Notes: generated from the letters alone by a model not told the origin. Counted from the stretch's first letter, positions 9,277 to 18,512 are shown. The stretch: DNA of 64,000 nucleotides from Chiayiivirga flava (GCF_014202825.1 NZ_JACHHP010000004.1:1-64000), one strand, 5' to 3'. Numbers and translations: made by a program.

Positions 9277-9326
9277 CCCTTCTCCCTGTGGGAGAAGGTG
9301 GCGCGCAGCGCCGGATGAGGGTCCGG
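9277..9326. repeat. REP-like repeat, copy 3 (CCCTTCTCCC type)
   Basis: The hairpin CCTTCTCCC-TGT-GGGAGAAGG (9278-9298) is followed by a short GC segment and ends GGATGAGGGTCCGG. It is the partner of copy 2 in inverted orientation, and the same pairing recurs at 22106-22344. Confidence 0.8.
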
Positions 9327-9440
9327 GCGGGGCCATCCCGCGCAACGTGCTACTGCAATCCAGGCGAAGTACGGGCCGATTCAGCGCGCCCGCGTTGCAA
9401 TCCATACACCCGCAACTCCCGCGCACTATCATCGCCCCGC

Positions 9441-10673
9441 ATGACCGAATCCTCCTTCTCCGCCCGCGTCGAATTCGTGCTGCAGCTCGCCTCGCGACTG
9501 CACAACTACGGCACCACGGCGCAGCGTCTGGAAGGTGCCATCACCGCAGTCGCGACGCGCCTGGGGCTGCGCTGCAGCCCGTGGTCCAATCCCACCGGGC
9601 TGATCCTGTCGTTTTCCGATCTCGCCTCGCCCAATCGCATGGCCGAGTCGACGCAGGTGATCCGGCTCGAACCGGGCGACACGGATCTGCGCAAACTCTG
9701 CCAGGCCGATGCCATCGCCGAAAAAACCCTGTCCGGCGAACTGGGCATCGAGGCGGCCACCGCCGCCCTGCTCGCGCTCGACCGCGAGCCGGGCTGGCGC
9801 GCGCAGGCGTTGTCGATCGTCTGTTTCGGACTGGCGTCGGCCTCGGTGGCGGGGCTGCTTCGTGCGAGCTGGGCCGACATCGCCACGGCCGGCATCATCG
9901 GCTGGCTCATCGGCGCGATGTACACCATGGGTGCGAAACGGCCGCGCTTGGCCGAATCGGTCGACGCGATCGCCGCCCTGATCGCGACGTTGCTCGCGGC
10001 CGCGGTGGCGACCTTCGTCGTGCCGCTCGCGACCAAGGTGGTGGTGGTCGCATCGGTGATCGTTCTAATGCCAGGCCTGATGCTGACCAACGCAGTGCAG
10101 GAACTCACGAGCCAGCATCTGGTGTCGGGCACGGCGCGGTTCGCCGGCGCGTTCGCGGTGCTGCTCAAACTGACGTTCGGCAGCGTCGCCGCGGCGCAGC
10201 TTGCGGCGTTGCTCGGATGGGTGCCGCAGGAGCGGCCGGACACCGGTCTTGCGCCGGCATGGGTCGAATGGACGGCGCTGGCGCTGGCCGGGTATGCATT
10301 CGCGGTGTTGTTCAAGGCCGATCGGCGCGACTATCCGACGGTGATGCTCGCGGTGGTGGCCGGATACGCCATCACGCGAATCGGCGGCCACTATTTCGGC
10401 AGCGGCGCGGGCGTGTTCCTGGCCAGCATGGCGATCACCGCGCTGAGCAATGTGTACGCGCGCGTGATGAACCGGCCCGGTGCGCTGGTGCGCGTGCCGG
10501 GCATCATCCTGCTGGTGCCGGGCAGCGTGGGATTCCGCGGCATGAGCCTGGTGCTCGAACGCGACGTGGCGCTCGGACTCGATACCGGATTCCTGCTGAT
10601 CGCGCTGCTGGTGTCGCTGGTGGCCGGCGTGCTGTTCGGCAATCTGCTGTATCCGGCGCGGCGCAATCTCTGA
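9441..10673 (+). CDS. Threonine/serine exporter family protein (ThrE type)
   Basis: 410 residues from ATG 9441. The cytoplasmic N-terminal domain (about 1-130) has the ThrE landmarks LASRLHNYGTTAQRLE and LILSFSD. About ten membrane segments follow in two blocks, corresponding to the ThrE_1 and ThrE_2 halves fused in one chain, as in Corynebacterium ThrE. The glycine-rich loops LMPGLMLTNAVQEL and ILLVPGSVGFRG are typical. It probably exports threonine and serine across the inner membrane. The upstream frame to 9114 runs through the repeats and is not coding. The gene stands alone and converges with the H-NS-family gene. Confidence 0.87.
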   Translation: MTESSFSARVEFVLQLASRLHNYGTTAQRLEGAITAVATRLGLRCSPWSNPTGLILSFSDLASPNRMAESTQVIRLEPGDTDLRKLCQADAIAEKTLSGELGIEAATAALLALDREPGWRAQALSIVCFGLASASVAGLLRASWADIATAGIIGWLIGAMYTMGAKRPRLAESVDAIAALIATLLAAAVATFVVPLATKVVVVASVIVLMPGLMLTNAVQELTSQHLVSGTARFAGAFAVLLKLTFGSVAAAQLAALLGWVPQERPDTGLAPAWVEWTALALAGYAFAVLFKADRRDYPTVMLAVVAGYAITRIGGHYFGSGAGVFLASMAITALSNVYARVMNRPGALVRVPGIILLVPGSVGFRGMSLVLERDVALGLDTGFLLIALLVSLVAGVLFGNLLYPARRNL

Positions 10674-10712
10674 GGCGATCGGCGGCGGACGGGATTTTCG
10701 TCGCCACAATGG

Positions 10713-10738
10713 CGAAGCGGCGCAATCGCGCCGCTTCG
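10713..10738. terminator. Hairpin between convergent thrE-type and H-NS genes
   Basis: A perfect 11-bp stem (CGAAGCGGCGC with GCGCCGCTTCG, loop AATC) lies in the 95-bp convergent gap. The T-tract is weak on both strands, so it may be a bidirectional terminator or only a 3-prime stabilising hairpin. Confidence 0.5.
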
Positions 10739-10768
10739 ATTCGAACGTTCATTGCGCCGCCGGCCGGA

Positions 10769-11158
10769 TCAGATCTGCAGATCCTCGCGCGTCTTGCCGG
10801 CGTTGATCAACGCCGCGAACCACAGCGGCTGCTTGCCGCGACCGGTCCAGGTCTGCTCCGCGTTGTCCGGGTTGCGGTATTTCGGCGCCACCTTGCGGCC
10901 ACTCGTGCCCTTGCGGGCCGACGTCTTGCCGGTGGATTTTGCCGCCTTGCGCGGCGCGCGCTTGGCCGTACCGGCTGCCGGCGAACCCACGCCGAACAGT
11001 TCGTACAGCGAATAACCTTCCGCAGTTGCCTGCCGGGTCAGCTTCTTGCGCACGGCAGCCAGCGGGGCGCGCTTGAGTTTGCGCTTCTTTTCGCGGCTGG
11101 CATTGCTGATCAGTTTTTCTAGTTCTTTGGGGCTGAGTGAGGTGAGATCGATGGCCAT
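10769..11158 (-). CDS. H-NS histone-family DNA-binding protein
   Basis: 129 residues. The N-terminal helix (LTSLSPKELEKLISNASREKKRK) fits the oligomerisation part. The centre is a Lys/Ala-rich linker, and residues of about 85-129 form the H-NS C-terminal DNA-binding domain, with PKYRNPDNAEQTWTGRGKQP and the ending WFAALINAGKTREDL. Proteins of this shape silence AT-rich or acquired DNA. The start is ATG 11158, with AGAGGA five bases upstream. It has the clearest promoter of the window (11202-11230). In a genome this GC-rich its natural targets would be regions such as 54.4-62.3 kb, which is inference. Confidence 0.9.
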   Translation of the reverse strand: MAIDLTSLSPKELEKLISNASREKKRKLKRAPLAAVRKKLTRQATAEGYSLYELFGVGSPAAGTAKRAPRKAAKSTGKTSARKGTSGRKVAPKYRNPDNAEQTWTGRGKQPLWFAALINAGKTREDLQI

Positions 11159-11201
11159 AAAATCCTCTGTTTTTTGTCCGAGTTAATGCCCGGACGCTTC
11201 G

Positions 11202-11230
11202 ATTATTGCGAATGCGGTCACGGTTTTCAA
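11202..11230 (-). promoter_or_regulatory. Sigma-70 promoter of the H-NS-family gene
   Basis: On the minus strand TTGAAA (11230-11225) and AATAAT (11207-11202) are separated by 17 bp, about 45 bp upstream of the start codon. The surrounding intergenic DNA is conspicuously AT-rich for this genome. Confidence 0.65.
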
Positions 11231-11344
11231 TATGTGCGCGCGGTCGCGGTGTGTCCGCATGCGCTGCCGGCGGCATCGCGACGCTTGTCTCGCGCGGCGA
11301 CTGGCGGTAGGTTTCGGCGGTGGGCACGGGGGTGTGGCGGCGCG

Positions 11345-12196
11345 ATGGGATTGCTCGACGAACTCGAACAGGAAGCCGCGCGGCTGCGCGGCGACGCGCA
11401 GGAGGCCGACGCGCAGCGCGAGGCGCGCGAGCGGCTGTGGACCGAACAGCTGCGCCCGGCGATGGAGCAGCTGGGCGACTATCTGAAAAAACTCGCGCAG
11501 AACCTCGCGTTCCTCAAGCGCAGGATCCGCGTGACCTATCTGCTGCCGGGCTACGGCGAGGTCGTGGCGTATGCCGATGGCCCGTTCGAGGTGCGGGACG
11601 CCGCACCGGGCAAGCACCAGCACGAGATCGTGTTCGAGTGCGTGGCGCAGGTGGCGCCGGAGGAAAGCGCTCAGACGCAGGCCGACAGCGCGGCCAAGGT
11701 GCGCATGATCAACGGCGTGCTGCAGCAGCATCGCCTGTCCGGCATGCAGGAGACCGGAAAGAACGCCAACGGCGACGTCACCGCGGCGAAATTCCAGGCG
11801 CGCGGCCGCATTCCGCTGAGCGTGAACATCGCCGCCTCGCGCGACAGCGGCGTGGCGCGCATGCAGTTCGTCAATATCGAAGCCTTCGGCACCACGTCGC
11901 GCAATTTCGGCGCGGAGCAGCTGACGCCCGACCTGTTCGATTCGCTCGGTCGGTATCTGATGCGCGAGGACGCGAGTTTTGCGCGGGAGCAGATCGCGGA
12001 CGACGTGCGTCGCCAGCTGCAGAGCCAGGTGCAGCGCGACCAGGTACGGCGCGACTGGGAACAGCGCCTCGCGCGGCAGCTGATCGAGGACGAGGCGCGG
12101 GTCGTGTCGCTGATGAGTTTGGGCGCGTCGCCCGCGGCGCTGGCCGGGCGGCTGCGGCTCGCGATCGGACGGGTGTTCGGCAAACGCCGCGGCTGA
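11345..12196 (+). CDS. Conserved-looking coiled-coil protein of unknown function
   Basis: 283 residues from ATG 11345 (MGLLDELEQEAARLRG). I do not recognise the family. The N-terminus to about residue 60 is a charged helix of coiled-coil type. The middle (about 60-180) looks like mixed alpha/beta structure, with LPGYGEVVAYADGPFEV, a repeated-polarity segment around QHEIVFECVAQV and KFQARGRIPLSVNIAASRDSG. The C-terminus (200-283) is again helical, with many Gln/Arg (VRRQLQSQVQRDQVRRDWEQR). There is no signal peptide or membrane segment, so it is probably cytoplasmic. It is divergent from the H-NS gene and convergent with proS. Codon use matches neighbouring core genes. Confidence 0.75.
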   Translation: MGLLDELEQEAARLRGDAQEADAQREARERLWTEQLRPAMEQLGDYLKKLAQNLAFLKRRIRVTYLLPGYGEVVAYADGPFEVRDAAPGKHQHEIVFECVAQVAPEESAQTQADSAAKVRMINGVLQQHRLSGMQETGKNANGDVTAAKFQARGRIPLSVNIAASRDSGVARMQFVNIEAFGTTSRNFGAEQLTPDLFDSLGRYLMREDASFAREQIADDVRRQLQSQVQRDQVRRDWEQRLARQLIEDEARVVSLMSLGASPAALAGRLRLAIGRVFGKRRG

Positions 12197-12244
12197 CCGG
12201 CGCGGCGTGGCCCCGCGCTGCGGGGCGGTGCCCGATTGCCGGGC

Positions 12245-13948
12245 TCAGCCGCGCAGTCGCGCGAACAGCGCCTCGCGGTCGAGATTCTCGTTGTCGCCGG
12301 CGCGGCGCGCGCGGTATTCGAACGTGCCGGCCGCAAGACCGCGTTCGGACACCACCACGCGGTGCGGGATGCCGATCAGCTCCATGTCGGCGAACATCTG
12401 GCCGGGACGCAGGCCGCGGTCGTCGAGCACGCAGTCGATGCCGGCGGCCTGCATGTCGGCCTGCAGCGCGAGCGCCGCGGCGGTGACCTCGGCGTTCTGC
12501 AGTTTCGGGTTGATCATGCAGATGGCCACGCGCCACGGTGCCATCGGCTCGGGCCAGACGATGCCGGCGGCATCGTGATTCTGTTCGATCGCGGCCGCGA
12601 CGATGCGCGTGACTCCGATGCCGTAGCAGCCCATGAACATCGTCTGCGCCTTGCCGGTTTCGTCCAGCACGGTGGCCTTCATCGCGTCGGCGTACTTCTG
12701 TCCGAGCTGGAACACGTGGCCCACTTCGATGCCGCGCGCGAACGCGAGGCGGCCGCGGCCGCACGGCGAAGCATCGCCTGCGACGACGTTGCGGATGTCG
12801 GCGACGACGTCGGGTTCGGGCAGATCGCGGCCCCAGTTGACGCCGGCGGTGTGGAAGCCGACGCGGTTGGCGCCGACCACAAAATCGGCCATCGCCGCGA
12901 CCGTGCGGTCGGCCACGACGGTGATCGGTTTCTGTGGCGCGACCGGTCCGAGGAAGCCCGGTTCGCTGCCGAGGTGGTCGGCGATTTCCGCTTCGGTGGC
13001 GAGGCGGTAATCGCCGAGGCCGGCCACTTTCGCGAGCTTGATTTCGTTGACCATGTGATCGCCGCGCAGCAGCGCGAGCACGAAGCCCTGTTCGCCGACG
13101 ACGGCGACCGATTTCACCGTGCGCTGCAGCGGGATTCCGAGCAGCGCGGCCACCTCCTCGCAGGTTTTCTGCACGGGCGTCGCGACATCGCGTTTTTCTT
13201 CGCCCGCGGCGGCGCGCGGTGCGGAGGGCGCCACGGCTTCGGCGGCTTCGAGGTTGGCGGCGTACTGCGAGCCGTCGGAAAACACGATCGCGTCCTCGCC
13301 CGAGTCCGCCAGCACGTGGAATTCCTGGCTGGCGTCGCCGCCGATCGCGCCCGAATCGGCCTGCACCGCGCGGAATTTCAGTCCCAGGCGCTCGAAGATG
13401 CGCGAATACGCCGCGTGCATGTTGCGGTATTCGCGCTCCAGGCAGTCGGGCGTGAGGTGGAACGAGTACGCATCCTTCATCAGGAACTCGCGCGACCGCA
13501 TCACGCCGAAACGCGGGCGGATCTCGTCGCGAAATTTGGTCTGGATCTGGTAGAAATTCACCGGCAGCTGCTTGTACGAGCTCAGCTCCGAGCGCGCGAA
13601 ATCGGTGACCACTTCCTCGGCCGTCGGCGCGTAGCAGTATTCGGCCTGCTTGCGATCCTTGATCTTCAGCAGCTGCGGTCCGAATTTCTGCCAGCGGCCG
13701 GTTTCGTCCCACAGCTCGCGCGGCTGGATCGTGGGCATGAGCAGTTCGATGGCACCGGCGCGGTCCATTTCCTCGCGCACCACCGCTTCCACCCGGCGCA
13801 GCACGCGCAGGCCGAGCGGGCTCCAGGTGTAGAGGCCGGCGGCGAGCTTGCGCAGCATGCCGGCGCGCAGCATCAGCTGGTGGCTGACGATTTCGGCGTC
13901 GGCGGGGGTTTCCTTGGCGGTGCTGAGGTGGAACTGCGACAGGCGCAT
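12245..13948 (-). CDS. proS: Prolyl-tRNA synthetase, bacterial type with editing insertion
   Basis: 567 residues, normal length for the bacterial class II enzyme. Near the N-terminus are [20 protein letters not shown] (motif 1 region) and the substrate-loop sequence APTAEEVV. Motif 2 is [26 protein letters not shown]. An insertion of roughly 180 residues follows, with [20 protein letters not shown], the editing (YbaK-like) domain that clears Ala-tRNA(Pro). Motif 3 is in [18 protein letters not shown], followed by the anticodon-binding domain. It starts at ATG 13948 ([19 protein letters not shown]). The gene stands alone, convergent with the unknown gene at 11345 and about 90 bp from the next same-strand gene. 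Confidence 0.96.
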   Translation of the reverse strand: MRLSQFHLSTAKETPADAEIVSHQLMLRAGMLRKLAAGLYTWSPLGLRVLRRVEAVVREEMDRAGAIELLMPTIQPRELWDETGRWQKFGPQLLKIKDRKQAEYCYAPTAEEVVTDFARSELSSYKQLPVNFYQIQTKFRDEIRPRFGVMRSREFLMKDAYSFHLTPDCLEREYRNMHAAYSRIFERLGLKFRAVQADSGAIGGDASQEFHVLADSGEDAIVFSDGSQYAANLEAAEAVAPSAPRAAAGEEKRDVATPVQKTCEEVAALLGIPLQRTVKSVAVVGEQGFVLALLRGDHMVNEIKLAKVAGLGDYRLATEAEIADHLGSEPGFLGPVAPQKPITVVADRTVAAMADFVVGANRVGFHTAGVNWGRDLPEPDVVADIRNVVAGDASPCGRGRLAFARGIEVGHVFQLGQKYADAMKATVLDETGKAQTMFMGCYGIGVTRIVAAAIEQNHDAAGIVWPEPMAPWRVAICMINPKLQNAEVTAAALALQADMQAAGIDCVLDDRGLRPGQMFADMELIGIPHRVVVSERGLAAGTFEYRARRAGDNENLDREALFARLRG

Positions 13949-14036
13949 CGGCGATTCGCTGGAGATGACGGAGCCGGCGATTGTAGCGGGCGGCCGCGGG
14001 GCGGGGACAGCGACGGGCGACCCCCGTCCGCGGCCG

Positions 14037-14306
14037 TCAGCGGCGCGGCAGGGTGTCGGGCACGATGTTGGTGTCCGGATCGACGCGCACGGTGTCGTAC
14101 GGGCGATCCGTCGGCGGCGTGTCGGTGAGCTGCAGCACTCCGTCGGCGTCGCGCCAGCGGTAGACGGCGGGCGCGTAGTCGCGCGAACGCGGGTTGTCGC
14201 GGCGCCAGTCGTGCGGCAGCCACTCCGGCGCGCGGTACCACACGTAAGCCGCCGCGCCGCCGGCGAGGGCCAGCGCGCACAGGATGCCGAGCAGGAACTG
14301 CTTCAT
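14037..14306 (-). CDS. Small membrane-anchored DUF4124-like protein
   Basis: 89 residues. An N-terminal hydrophobic segment ([21 protein letters not shown]) acts as a signal anchor. After it comes one short motif, [18 protein letters not shown], the core of the DUF4124 family (a Y-x-W-x-D-x-x-G pattern). The neighbouring gene has the same motif, so the two are probably diverged paralogues in one transcript (27-bp gap). Function is unknown; the location is inner membrane facing the periplasm. Confidence 0.75.
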   Translation of the reverse strand: MKQFLLGILCALALAGGAAAYVWYRAPEWLPHDWRRDNPRSRDYAPAVYRWRDADGVLQLTDTPPTDRPYDTVRVDPDTNIVPDTLPRR

Positions 14307-14333
14307 CGCCGCCGCGCCGGCCGTACGCTGACC

Positions 14334-14768
14334 TCAGTCGCAGGAACGGATGACCAGATCCTCGTTGGCCTTGATTTCGGCCTCGCGCTGTTCGGCCGTC
14401 ATCGGTTCGGGCACGCCGTCGCCGTCGAAATCCTTCTGCACGTCCGGCGAGCTCTGGATCTGCGCGATGTTGTCGCGCGCGATCTTGCAGTTCTGCGCGC
14501 GCGTGGCCTTGTAGCGCGCGATGGCTTCCTCGGTGCTGCCCGGCTCGGGCGGCGGCGCCTGCACCGGCACCGGATCGGGCGAGGACGCGGTGGTGGTGCC
14601 GGAGCCGACCTTCATGCGCTCGTACTTCTGGCCGTCCGGCGGCGCATCGGCGTAGTGCACCACGCCCTTCGAATCGGTCCACTTGTAGACCTCGGCGGCC
14701 TCGCCGCGCGGGGCGAGGGCCAGGCCGGCAGCCAGGGCGATCAAAACCAGACACGGGGCAGAACGCAT
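14334..14768 (-). CDS. Periplasmic DUF4124-domain protein
   Basis: 144 residues from ATG 14768, which has a GGAGAG ribosome binding site. The longer frame begins at a GTG two codons earlier. A signal peptide (CLVLIALAAGLALAPRGEAA) is followed at once by the DUF4124 core, VYKWTDSKGVVHYADAPP. After that come a Pro/Thr/Ser linker and a helical C-terminus with two cysteines (QNCKIARDNIAQIQ and the final RSCD) that could form a disulfide. An acidic DFDGDGVPEPMT segment resembles a calcium-binding loop, but a single loop is not diagnostic. The role is unknown. Confidence 0.8.
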   Translation of the reverse strand: MRSAPCLVLIALAAGLALAPRGEAAEVYKWTDSKGVVHYADAPPDGQKYERMKVGSGTTTASSPDPVPVQAPPPEPGSTEEAIARYKATRAQNCKIARDNIAQIQSSPDVQKDFDGDGVPEPMTAEQREAEIKANEDLVIRSCD

Positions 14769-14872
14769 GGCCACTCTCCATCGCGGGACGATTCCTGCCG
14801 CCTAGGTAACACCCCGCGCGGGCGGAGGCAAGCGGGTGGGGTAAACTCGCGCTTCGTCGCACGAGGGGAACC

Positions 14873-15643
14873 ATGGACGATCACCAGCCCGTCCGCGCGC
14901 GTCCGGCGCGCGGCATCTACCTGCTTCCCAATCTGCTGACCTCCGGCGGTCTGTTCGCCGGCTTCTACGCGATCATCGCCGCCAGCCAGGACCGCTTCGT
15001 CGATGCCTGCATCGCCGTGTTCGTGGCGGCCATCCTCGATGGGCTCGACGGCCGCATCGCGCGCCTGACCAACACCCAGACCGAGTTCGGCACGCAATAC
15101 GATTCGCTCGCCGATCTGGTGAGCTTCGGCATGGCGCCGGCGCTGGTGATGTACCACTGGTCGCTGTCCACGCTGCAGTTCCTGGGGCCTGTCTGGGGCA
15201 AGGCGGGCTGGGCGGCGGCGTTCCTGTACGCCGCGTGCGCCGCGTTGCGCCTGGCGCGCTTCAATACCCAGGTGGGCGTGGTCGACAAGCGCTGGTTCAT
15301 TGGCCTGGCGAGCCCGGCCGCAGCCGCGACGATGATGTCGCTGATCTGGACCCTGCACGATTTCGGCTACGGTGGCGCGGACGTGCGCTACGTGGCGCTG
15401 GCGGTGACCGTGGCGGCGGGCCTGCTGATGGTGAGCCGGGTGCGCTACTACAGCTTCAAGACCTTGCCGTTCGCGAGCCGGGTGCCGTTCGTCGCGGTGC
15501 TGGTGGCGCTGCTGGTGCTCGTGGCGCTGGCGGTGGACACCCCGCGAGTGCTGCTGGCGATCGCGGGTGTGTACCTGCTGTCCGGCCCGCTGCACTGGCT
15601 GGTGCGCCGCGTGCGCCCGCGCGGCGCGACCCCGGCCGAATGA
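14873..15643 (+). CDS. pssA: CDP-diacylglycerol-serine O-phosphatidyltransferase
   Basis: 256-residue integral membrane enzyme of the CDP-alcohol phosphatidyltransferase family, with about six to eight membrane segments. The signature D-G-x-x-A-R-x8-G-x3-D-x3-D is perfect at residues 59-81 (DGRIARLTNTQTEFGTQYDSLAD). The LPNLLTSGGLFAGFYAI start is typical of bacterial PssA of the type II class, making phosphatidylserine for phosphatidylethanolamine. PgsA is the alternative, but the start and the length above 230 favour PssA. A GAGGGG ribosome binding site precedes ATG 14873. Its stop overlaps the next start (ATGATG). Confidence 0.85.
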   Translation: MDDHQPVRARPARGIYLLPNLLTSGGLFAGFYAIIAASQDRFVDACIAVFVAAILDGLDGRIARLTNTQTEFGTQYDSLADLVSFGMAPALVMYHWSLSTLQFLGPVWGKAGWAAAFLYAACAALRLARFNTQVGVVDKRWFIGLASPAAAATMMSLIWTLHDFGYGGADVRYVALAVTVAAGLLMVSRVRYYSFKTLPFASRVPFVAVLVALLVLVALAVDTPRVLLAIAGVYLLSGPLHWLVRRVRPRGATPAE

Positions 15644-17355
15644 TGCAGCCGCTGCCGGTCCCGCCGCCGCTGCGCACCGATCTGCCGGCCGATTTCCTGC
15701 CGGTGCTGGCGGAGGTGAGCCAGCAGCTGGCGGTGTCGGTGGACCTGCAGCGCACGCTGAGCGAGTCGGTGGCGTACATCACCGAATACCTCAAGGCCGA
15801 GGCGGCGGCGGTGTTCCTGGTCGACCGCGTGCACGGGGCGCTGGAGTGCCGCGCCTGCGTCGGGCCGGTCGACATCCAGGGCCTGCGCATTCCGCTCGAT
15901 CAGGGCATCGTCGGGCGCGCGGTGTCGCAGAACGCCTGCCAGATGGTGCGCGACGCGCATCGGGATCCGGACTTCGCCGGCAAGGTCGATGCCGCCACCG
16001 GCTTCGTCACGCGCAGCGTGCTGTGTGCGCCGCTGGCCACCGCGCAGGGCGTGATCGGCGCGATCGAAGTCATCAACAAACGCGACGGCGGCCTGTTCGA
16101 CGATGTCGACCGCGACGCGCTGCGCCTGCTGGCCGCGCCCACGGCGCTGGCGCTCAACATCGCGCGCATGGCCGGCGAGCTGGTGGAGCAGAACCGCATC
16201 AAGCGCGAACTCGGCATGGCGCGCCGGTTGCAGCGCTCGCTGCTGCCGCGGCGGCGGCGCGGCGATTTCCCGATCCGCGCGCTGAACCTGCCGGCGCGCG
16301 AGATCTCCGGCGATTTCTTCGATTTCTTCGAGCTGCCCGACGGGCGCATCGCCTTCACCCTGGGCGACGTGGCCGGCAAGGGCCTGGACGCCGCGTTCCT
16401 GATGGTGCGCTGCGCGAGCCTGCTGCGCTGGGCCGGCAAGGAGGGCCTGCGCCCGTCCGACTGGCTGGCGCGCGCCAACGACGAGCTGGGCGAAGCCATC
16501 GCGCCGGGCATGTTCGTGTGCGCGGTGGCCGGCCAGTTCGATCCGGCCAGCAAGCGCGTGGTCTGGGCCAACGCGGGCTTTCCGCCGCTGCTGCGCGTGG
16601 ACGCCGACGGCGGCATCGAACAGTTCGAGGCAGAGGGCCCGCCGCTGGGCATCCTGCGGCGCATGGAGTTTCCCGAGCAGAGCACGGTGCTCGACCGCGC
16701 CTCGCTGTACCTGTTTTCCGACGGCGTCACCGACGTGCGCCACCCGGACGGCAGCACGCTCGGCGTCGACGGCGTGTGCGATGCGATCCGCACCCTCGGC
16801 GCGATGGCGCCCGAGCCGCGCCTGCGCGCGCTGGTGCGGCGCCTGCGCCGGCTCACCGTCACCGACGACACCACGCTGATGCTGATCGAAGGCGACACGC
16901 CGCTGGCCTCGCGCGAGACCGTGCTGCTGAGCATCGCGTTCCCGGCGCAGCCGCAGGAGCTGGGAGCGATGCGGCACAGCCTGGCGGCCGCGCTCGCACG
17001 CACGGGGGTCGAGGCGGTGCTGCGGCAATCGCTGGTCCTGGCCGTGGACGAGGCCTGCGCCAACATCATCCGCCACGCGTACGGCGGCGCCTGCGACCAG
17101 CGCATCGAACTGCGCCTGGCGCGCGAAGCCGACGAACTGCGGTTCGAACTGCGCGACTACGCGCCGTGCGTGGATCCGGGTACATTGAAGCCGCGTTCGC
17201 TCGACGAATGCCGTCCGGGCGGCCTCGGCATCCATTTCATCGACACGCTGATGGATCGCTGGTCGCTCGACCCCGTGCCGGGCGGCGGCAACCGTTTGCG
17301 CATGGTCAAACGCCTCATCACCCGCGGGATTCCCGATGAAACAGTGCAGCACTGA
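15640..17355 (+). CDS. GAF-SpoIIE phosphatase with C-terminal HATPase domain
   Basis: 571 residues, starting at ATG 15640 or 15643 within the pssA stop. Three domains follow in order. A GAF sensor (about 25-190) contains AAVFLVDRV and APLATAQGVIGAIEVINK. A PP2C/SpoIIE phosphatase (about 215-430) shows its metal aspartates in REISGDFFDFF, FTLGDVAGKGLDAAF and FSDGVTDVRHP. A Bergerat-fold kinase-like domain (about 445-571) has the N-box LAVDEACANIIRHAYGG and a GGLGIHFIDTLMD lid. The protein therefore combines an antagonist phosphatase and an anti-sigma-type kinase, both acting on a STAS partner. That partner is probably the protein starting 20 bp before this stop. Confidence 0.88.
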   Translation: MMQPLPVPPPLRTDLPADFLPVLAEVSQQLAVSVDLQRTLSESVAYITEYLKAEAAAVFLVDRVHGALECRACVGPVDIQGLRIPLDQGIVGRAVSQNACQMVRDAHRDPDFAGKVDAATGFVTRSVLCAPLATAQGVIGAIEVINKRDGGLFDDVDRDALRLLAAPTALALNIARMAGELVEQNRIKRELGMARRLQRSLLPRRRRGDFPIRALNLPAREISGDFFDFFELPDGRIAFTLGDVAGKGLDAAFLMVRCASLLRWAGKEGLRPSDWLARANDELGEAIAPGMFVCAVAGQFDPASKRVVWANAGFPPLLRVDADGGIEQFEAEGPPLGILRRMEFPEQSTVLDRASLYLFSDGVTDVRHPDGSTLGVDGVCDAIRTLGAMAPEPRLRALVRRLRRLTVTDDTTLMLIEGDTPLASRETVLLSIAFPAQPQELGAMRHSLAAALARTGVEAVLRQSLVLAVDEACANIIRHAYGGACDQRIELRLAREADELRFELRDYAPCVDPGTLKPRSLDECRPGGLGIHFIDTLMDRWSLDPVPGGGNRLRMVKRLITRGIPDETVQH

Positions 17356-17668
17356 CATGCAGGGCAGCTGGGCCGTGGTGCGGCTCGGCGGCGAAGTGGA
17401 TCTCTCGTGGTCGCAGCAGGTGCGGCGCGCGGTGCTCGACGCGCTCGGCACCAGCCAGCAGGTGGCGGTGGACCTTGCCAAGGTGAGCTACATCGATTCG
17501 TCGGGCATCGCGGCGCTGGTGGAAGGCTTCCAGAGCGCGCGTGGCAAGGGCCAGCGCTTCGTGCTGATCGAGGCCAGCGACGCGGTGCTCGCGGTGCTGC
17601 GGCTGGCGCGGCTGGACAAGGTGTTCGCGATCCACGCGTCGATCGAGGACGCGGAGAAAACTCCGTGA
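17336..17668 (+). CDS. STAS-domain protein, anti-anti-sigma/MlaB type
   Basis: 110 residues overlapping the phosphatase/kinase gene by 20 bp. The STAS fold shows VVRLGGEVDLSWSQQVRR, VAVDLAKVSYIDSSGIAALVEGF and RFVLIEASDAVLAVLRL. The D54-S-S-G motif holds the serine phosphorylated in SpoIIAA-type antagonists. STAS proteins also serve as MlaB, which binds the MlaF ATPase. This gene lies between a switch phosphatase/kinase and mlaE, so either or both roles are possible. The full Asp-Ser-Ser-Gly motif supports real phosphorylation. Confidence 0.88.
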   Translation: MKQCSTDMQGSWAVVRLGGEVDLSWSQQVRRAVLDALGTSQQVAVDLAKVSYIDSSGIAALVEGFQSARGKGQRFVLIEASDAVLAVLRLARLDKVFAIHASIEDAEKTP

Positions 17669-17708
17669 ATGCAGCGGGCAACGGCGAGGCGGGGCGAGCC
17701 TGAGTCCG

Positions 17709-18506
17709 ATGGATGCCATCCTCCGCCCGCTCGAACGCATCGGCCGCAGGACCGTCAACGCGGTTGCCGAGATCGGCTACGCCGCGATGCTGCTGCTCGA
17801 TTCGCTGCGCTTCACGTTCTGGGGCTGGCGCAGCGGGCAGCCGGTGCGCATCCGCATGGTGTTCGAGCAGATGCGACAGGTCGGCGTCGATGCCATCCCC
17901 ATCGTTTCGCTGCTGTCGCTGACCATCGGCGTGATGCTCGGCATCCAGTTCATCGCGGCGTTGTCGGAGTTCGGTGCCGAAAGCCAGGTGATCATCGCGT
18001 CGGCGAAATCGATCACGCGCGAGTTCGGCGCCCTGATCACGGGCATCGTCGTCGCGGGGCGTTCGGGTTCGGCGTTCGCGGCGCGGCTGGGGTCGATGGT
18101 GGTGTCGCAGGAGGTGGACGCGCTCGCGGTGATCGGCATCGAGCCGGTGCGCTATCTCGTGGCGCCAGCACTGATCGCCATGCTGATCATGTTGCCGGTG
18201 CTCACCATCATCGCCGATGTGGTCGCGCTGGTCGGCGCCGGGCTGTATTCGATGGGTCCGCTCGACATGACGCTCGGCGCCTATCTCAACCAGACCCTGC
18301 ATCTGCTCGAACCGCGCGACATCTGGGAAGGCCTGTCCAAGAGCGTGGTGTTCGCGCTGCTCATCACGCTGATCGGCACCAGCACCGGCTTCTCGGTCAC
18401 CGGCGGCGCGGAAGGCGTGGGCCGTGCGACCACGCGCTCGGTGGTGCTGTCGATCAGCGCGCTGGTCATCGCCGACATGCTGTTCTCGTTTTTCCTCAAC
18501 CGGTGA
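17709..18506 (+). CDS. mlaE: MlaE-type ABC lipid transporter permease
   Basis: 265 residues. It belongs to the MlaE/YrbE permease family, with an N-terminal amphipathic interfacial helix and five membrane segments. Family marks are SLLSLTIGVMLGIQFIAAL, the conserved ITREFGALITGIVVAGRSGSAFAARLG stretch and SQEVDALAVIGIEPVRYLVAPA. It forms the inner-membrane core that moves phospholipids between the inner membrane and the MCE ring. It is followed by mlaF, separated by a heptamer repeat element (18513-18638). Mla systems usually also have a periplasmic MlaC, but none is encoded here. The PqiC-like lipoprotein downstream makes this closer to an Mla/Pqi hybrid layout. Confidence 0.93.
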   Translation: MDAILRPLERIGRRTVNAVAEIGYAAMLLLDSLRFTFWGWRSGQPVRIRMVFEQMRQVGVDAIPIVSLLSLTIGVMLGIQFIAALSEFGAESQVIIASAKSITREFGALITGIVVAGRSGSAFAARLGSMVVSQEVDALAVIGIEPVRYLVAPALIAMLIMLPVLTIIADVVALVGAGLYSMGPLDMTLGAYLNQTLHLLEPRDIWEGLSKSVVFALLITLIGTSTGFSVTGGAEGVGRATTRSVVLSISALVIADMLFSFFLNR

Positions 18507-18512
18507 AACGGT

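Noticed and set aside
9114-9440. N-terminal extension of the ThrE-type exporter
   Set aside because: The extension translates the REP-like repeats, and homology begins at ATG 9441.
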